Shown in pieces: positions 6,297 to 8,572 of a DNA stretch of 8,572 bases. Source of the stretch: an uncultured Balneolaceae bacterium. Lineage in GTDB: Bacteria; Bacteroidota; Rhodothermia; Balneolales; Balneolaceae. How positions within the stretch are numbered: the stretch's first letter is position 1; every line of letters begins with the position of its first letter. The stretch lies in the NCBI GenBank assembly GCA_938003885.1, contig CALKWT010000066.1, forward strand, positions 1 through 8,572, in the 5' to 3' direction. The notes below the pieces were generated by a model. It did no database searches. It was not told where the DNA came from and was given only the letters and a program-made list of their open reading frames with translations. The translations under genes were made by a program, and so were the position numbers.

Positions 6297-7913
6297 ATGC
6301 ATAAGAAACAGCTGATATCTTCTATTTTAATTGCCTCTGTCATCATTGTACTCTTGTGGTTGTTCTTCAGCAGAGGAGCAGAGACGGAGAGCCAGCCAGC
6401 ACCCGTCATGTCAACCGATATGGAGCACCGGGGCGAACAGTTGGCAAGACGTTACTGCGTCTCCTGCCATGCGTTTCCGGAGCCGGACCTGCTGGATAAG
6501 GTAACGTGGCAGGAGCAGACACTCCCCTCCATGGGGCCTCATCTGGGCATCTTCGAATTCGCGGGGCAAACCTATCCGTTAGATGTTACCGACGGCCTGC
6601 CGGAAAATTTCTACCCCGAAACGGCTCTGATTGATTCTGTTGAGTGGCAAATCATCCTGGACTACTATTCCAAGATGGCACCGGTGGAGCTTTCATTTCA
6701 AACAGGCCAGCCATCCATCGAAATAGAGGATGCTATTTTTGAGCCCCGAAGGCCGGACTATCGCCCGGAAGTTCACCCAATGGCAAGCGCCGTAAAGTTT
6801 GATCCGGGAAACGGAGTGATCTACTTGGCTGACGGTAACCTGCAGCGTATTCTTGTTTACAACCGGGATCTCACAGTGGAAGCGTCGCTACCCACACCCG
6901 GGCCAGTATCGGATATCCTCTTCACCAATGATGCGGGCCAGAAAGGGATAAGAGAGATGATCCTTACGTTTATCGGGGATATTTCACCCTCAGAGCGGAA
7001 AGAGGGCTCGATCGTCCGGGCATGGTACGATCCGTCAGCTAAACGGGGAGAAATCCACGACACGATCATCGATAACATCGGCCGCCCTGTGGAGGCGCTC
7101 CTGGCCGATCTGGATGGCGACGGAATTGACGATCTCCTTATCAGTGAGTTCGGCCACCGGACAGGCTCAGTTTTTTGGCTGAAAGGAGATGAACAGGGGT
7201 TTGACAAAGAGAAGCAGATCCTGACAAACTCAGCCGGATGCCTTCAGGCACACGTTACAGACATCACGGGGAGCGGACTTCCGGATATCCTGGCCCTCTG
7301 CTCTCAGCTGGATCAGGCGCTCTATCTTTTTGAAAATAGGGGGGGAGGGAACTTTCGGCAATCCACCCTGCTTCAGTTTCCGGTGACCGCCGGTTCGAGC
7401 TCCTTTGAACTGGCCGATATGAACGGTGACGGACACCCCGATATCCTCTACACCAGCGGCGACAATGCCGACTACTCCCTCACCTACAAACCGTACCATG
7501 GCGTCTACCTCTATTTGAATGACGGAGAAAACAACTTTCACGAGAAGTGGTTTTATCATGTGAACGGTGCCTACAGTGTGAAAGCCAGAGATTTTACAGG
7601 TAACGGAGACCACGATATCGCCCTGATCTCCTTTTTTGCCGATTATACACAAAAGCCGCAGGAAGGTTTTTTGTTTTTCCAAAACGAAGGAGACCTTACA
7701 TTTACACCCCGGCATCCTCAAATGGCCTCTTTTGGACGATGGATCGCTATGGATGTAGCAGACTGGACCGGCAATTCTGTTGATGATATCGTCCTCGCAA
7801 ACTTCTCGATGGGGCCAACCCGGCTTCACCCCAGAGTAGAGCAGATTATCACACAGAGCCCGCACCTTCTGGTTCTTGAAAACAACCTCACCCAACAAAA
7901 AGAATCCCCTTAA
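6297..7913 (+). CDS. Membrane-anchored c-type cytochrome domain fused to FG-GAP/VCBS-like repeats
   Basis: The product is 538 residues. MHKK followed by a hydrophobic helix (about 6-24) is an uncleaved anchor or signal peptide placing the rest outside the cytoplasmic membrane, and supports the ATG at 6297. RRYCVSCHAF (51-60) holds one CxxCH heme-c attachment site (Cys54, Cys57, His58); Met79 in LPSMG is a possible distal ligand. From about 260 on come calcium-binding-like FG-GAP/VCBS units: DLDGDGIDD (271-279), DITGSGLPD (322-330), DMNGDGHPD (374-382), DFTGNGDHD (432-440) and DWTGNSVDD (489-497), the last three to four partly degenerate, spaced as for beta-propeller blades. Residues 160-250 may form further blades. 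An electron-transfer or surface-binding role is possible; the substrate is unknown. It lies 18 bp before a second FG-GAP gene and is likely co-transcribed. No Shine-Dalgarno is evident. Confidence 0.88.
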   Translation: MHKKQLISSILIASVIIVLLWLFFSRGAETESQPAPVMSTDMEHRGEQLARRYCVSCHAFPEPDLLDKVTWQEQTLPSMGPHLGIFEFAGQTYPLDVTDGLPENFYPETALIDSVEWQIILDYYSKMAPVELSFQTGQPSIEIEDAIFEPRRPDYRPEVHPMASAVKFDPGNGVIYLADGNLQRILVYNRDLTVEASLPTPGPVSDILFTNDAGQKGIREMILTFIGDISPSERKEGSIVRAWYDPSAKRGEIHDTIIDNIGRPVEALLADLDGDGIDDLLISEFGHRTGSVFWLKGDEQGFDKEKQILTNSAGCLQAHVTDITGSGLPDILALCSQLDQALYLFENRGGGNFRQSTLLQFPVTAGSSSFELADMNGDGHPDILYTSGDNADYSLTYKPYHGVYLYLNDGENNFHEKWFYHVNGAYSVKARDFTGNGDHDIALISFFADYTQKPQEGFLFFQNEGDLTFTPRHPQMASFGRWIAMDVADWTGNSVDDIVLANFSMGPTRLHPRVEQIITQSPHLLVLENNLTQQKESP

Positions 7914-7931
7914 ACCGATAGTAATTTAGAA

Positions 7932-8572
7932 ATGACAGGGTCGCACAGGTTCTATCCACTCATCGCTATTATTTTATTTGGCGCTCTTTTTTATGCTTGT
8001 GGTTCTTCTTCACAGGAGCAGATCGAATTGGAGTGGCAGGAGGGAACCGGCTATCGGTACGCGGAGCTTCCGGTTGAGAGGAGTGGGGAGTTCGGGTTTG
8101 AGCAAATCCCTTCGTCCTATAGTAAGGTGGATCTCATCAATAGCCTTCCGGAAGAGTTGATGAACGAAAACCGGGTCCTGATGAATGGGTCGGGAGTGGC
8201 AGCCGGAGATATTGATGGGGACGGCCTTCCTGATCTCTACTTTACCAGGATCGACGGGCCGAACAGACTCTATAAAAATTTGGGCGCGTTTCAATTTGAG
8301 GAGATCCCGATTGAAGAGCTCGAATTAAATGATCTGCGCTCTACAGGTGCAGTGTTTGGCGATGTGGATGGCGATGGGCATCTCGACTTGCTGGTCACCG
8401 CTGTAAGTGGAGAAAATGTTCTTTTCCTGAATGACGGGAGGGGCGGGTTTACCCGGCAGGAAGAGAGTGGCTTGCAGCCTGCACTTGGAAGTATGACGAT
8501 GGCGCTTGCGGATGTGACCGGCAACGGATATCCGGATCTATATGTCGTGAATTACAGAGAGACGAACGTCAT
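7932..8572 (+). CDS. FG-GAP/VCBS-repeat (CRTAC1-like) probable lipoprotein, 3'-truncated by window edge
   Basis: The 213 complete codons begin at ATG 7932, 18 bp after the previous stop, with no strong ribosome site between, so translation may depend on the upstream gene. The N-terminus has a hydrophobic stretch (8-22) ending FYAC-GSSS, so Cys23 is a candidate lipidation site, although Phe and Tyr at -3 and -2 are not the usual lipobox residues. After a linker, FG-GAP/VCBS units follow: DIDGDGLPD (93-101), DVDGDGHLD (144-152) and DVTGNGYPD (194-202), each preceded by a Gly/Ala-rich strand (GSGVAAG, STGAVFG, TMALA). They resemble the integrin-alpha-type propeller of CRTAC1/ASPIC-UnbV proteins common in Bacteroidota, which often run to 500-1200 residues. 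The expected site is the cell surface or outer membrane. The C-terminus, where an ASPIC/UnbV domain would lie, is not in the window. Function unknown. Confidence 0.88.
   Translation, partial: MTGSHRFYPLIAIILFGALFYACGSSSQEQIELEWQEGTGYRYAELPVERSGEFGFEQIPSSYSKVDLINSLPEELMNENRVLMNGSGVAAGDIDGDGLPDLYFTRIDGPNRLYKNLGAFQFEEIPIEELELNDLRSTGAVFGDVDGDGHLDLLVTAVSGENVLFLNDGRGGFTRQEESGLQPALGSMTMALADVTGNGYPDLYVVNYRETNV

Noticed and set aside
7230..7898. 222-codon minus-strand open frame opposite the heme-c/FG-GAP gene
   Set aside because: The plus-strand reading has clear repeated calcium-loop motifs; the minus reading has no recognisable family and is a shadow.
1..8572. CRISPR arrays, insertion-sequence ends, tRNA or rRNA genes
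   Set aside because: No regularly spaced repeats, transposase frame, terminal inverted repeats with target duplication, or tRNA-like fold were found on reading both strands.

Overview
The window looks like a chromosomal segment from the Bacteroidota/Balneolota/Rhodothermota side of the bacterial tree. The grounds are weak or absent Shine-Dalgarno sites, a cupin/AraC regulator next to a DapA-family gene, a secreted S9 peptidase of a type common in that group, and a pair of large FG-GAP/VCBS-repeat surface proteins. The phylum assignment is inference; no rRNA or tRNA is present to anchor it.

Layout. (1) Positions 1-1115, minus strand: a two-gene unit with a DapA-family lyase followed 27 bp later by the N-terminus of an alpha-ketoglutarate semialdehyde dehydrogenase-type enzyme, which runs off the left edge. 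The pair fits a trans-4-hydroxyproline (or sugar-acid) degradation operon ending in 2-oxoglutarate. (2) Positions 1116-1770: a 655-bp divergent intergenic region with no convincing gene. It holds a perfect 13-bp inverted repeat just before the regulator. (3) Positions 1771-2667, plus strand: an AraC-family regulator with an N-terminal cupin, the obvious candidate controller of the divergent operon. (4) Positions 2863-5148: a signal-peptide-bearing S9 (prolyl oligopeptidase/DPP IV-like) serine peptidase. Together with (1) and (3) it suggests extracytoplasmic digestion of peptides feeding imino-acid catabolism, although the link is only by proximity. (5) Positions about 5213-6296: an A+T-rich scar. 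It contains the last ~66 codons of an HlyD-type secretion adaptor, a glf (UDP-galactopyranose mutase) gene with its middle half deleted, and a short uninterpreted hydrophobic reading frame. It looks like the collapsed remains of a polysaccharide or export locus. (6) Positions 6297-8572: two closely spaced plus-strand genes. The first is a membrane-anchored protein with one c-type heme motif followed by FG-GAP-like repeats. The second is a probable lipoprotein with FG-GAP/VCBS repeats, cut by the right edge.

The most informative structure is the glf deletion junction. A 13-bp stretch (5738-5750) reads as conserved Glf sequence in both frames, once as the N-terminal side and once as the C-terminal side. 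This suggests the deletion occurred between short direct repeats. I see no clear evidence of a new defence or mobile system. The perfect inverted repeat at 1703-1732 and the heme-c/beta-propeller gene pair are the other items worth following.
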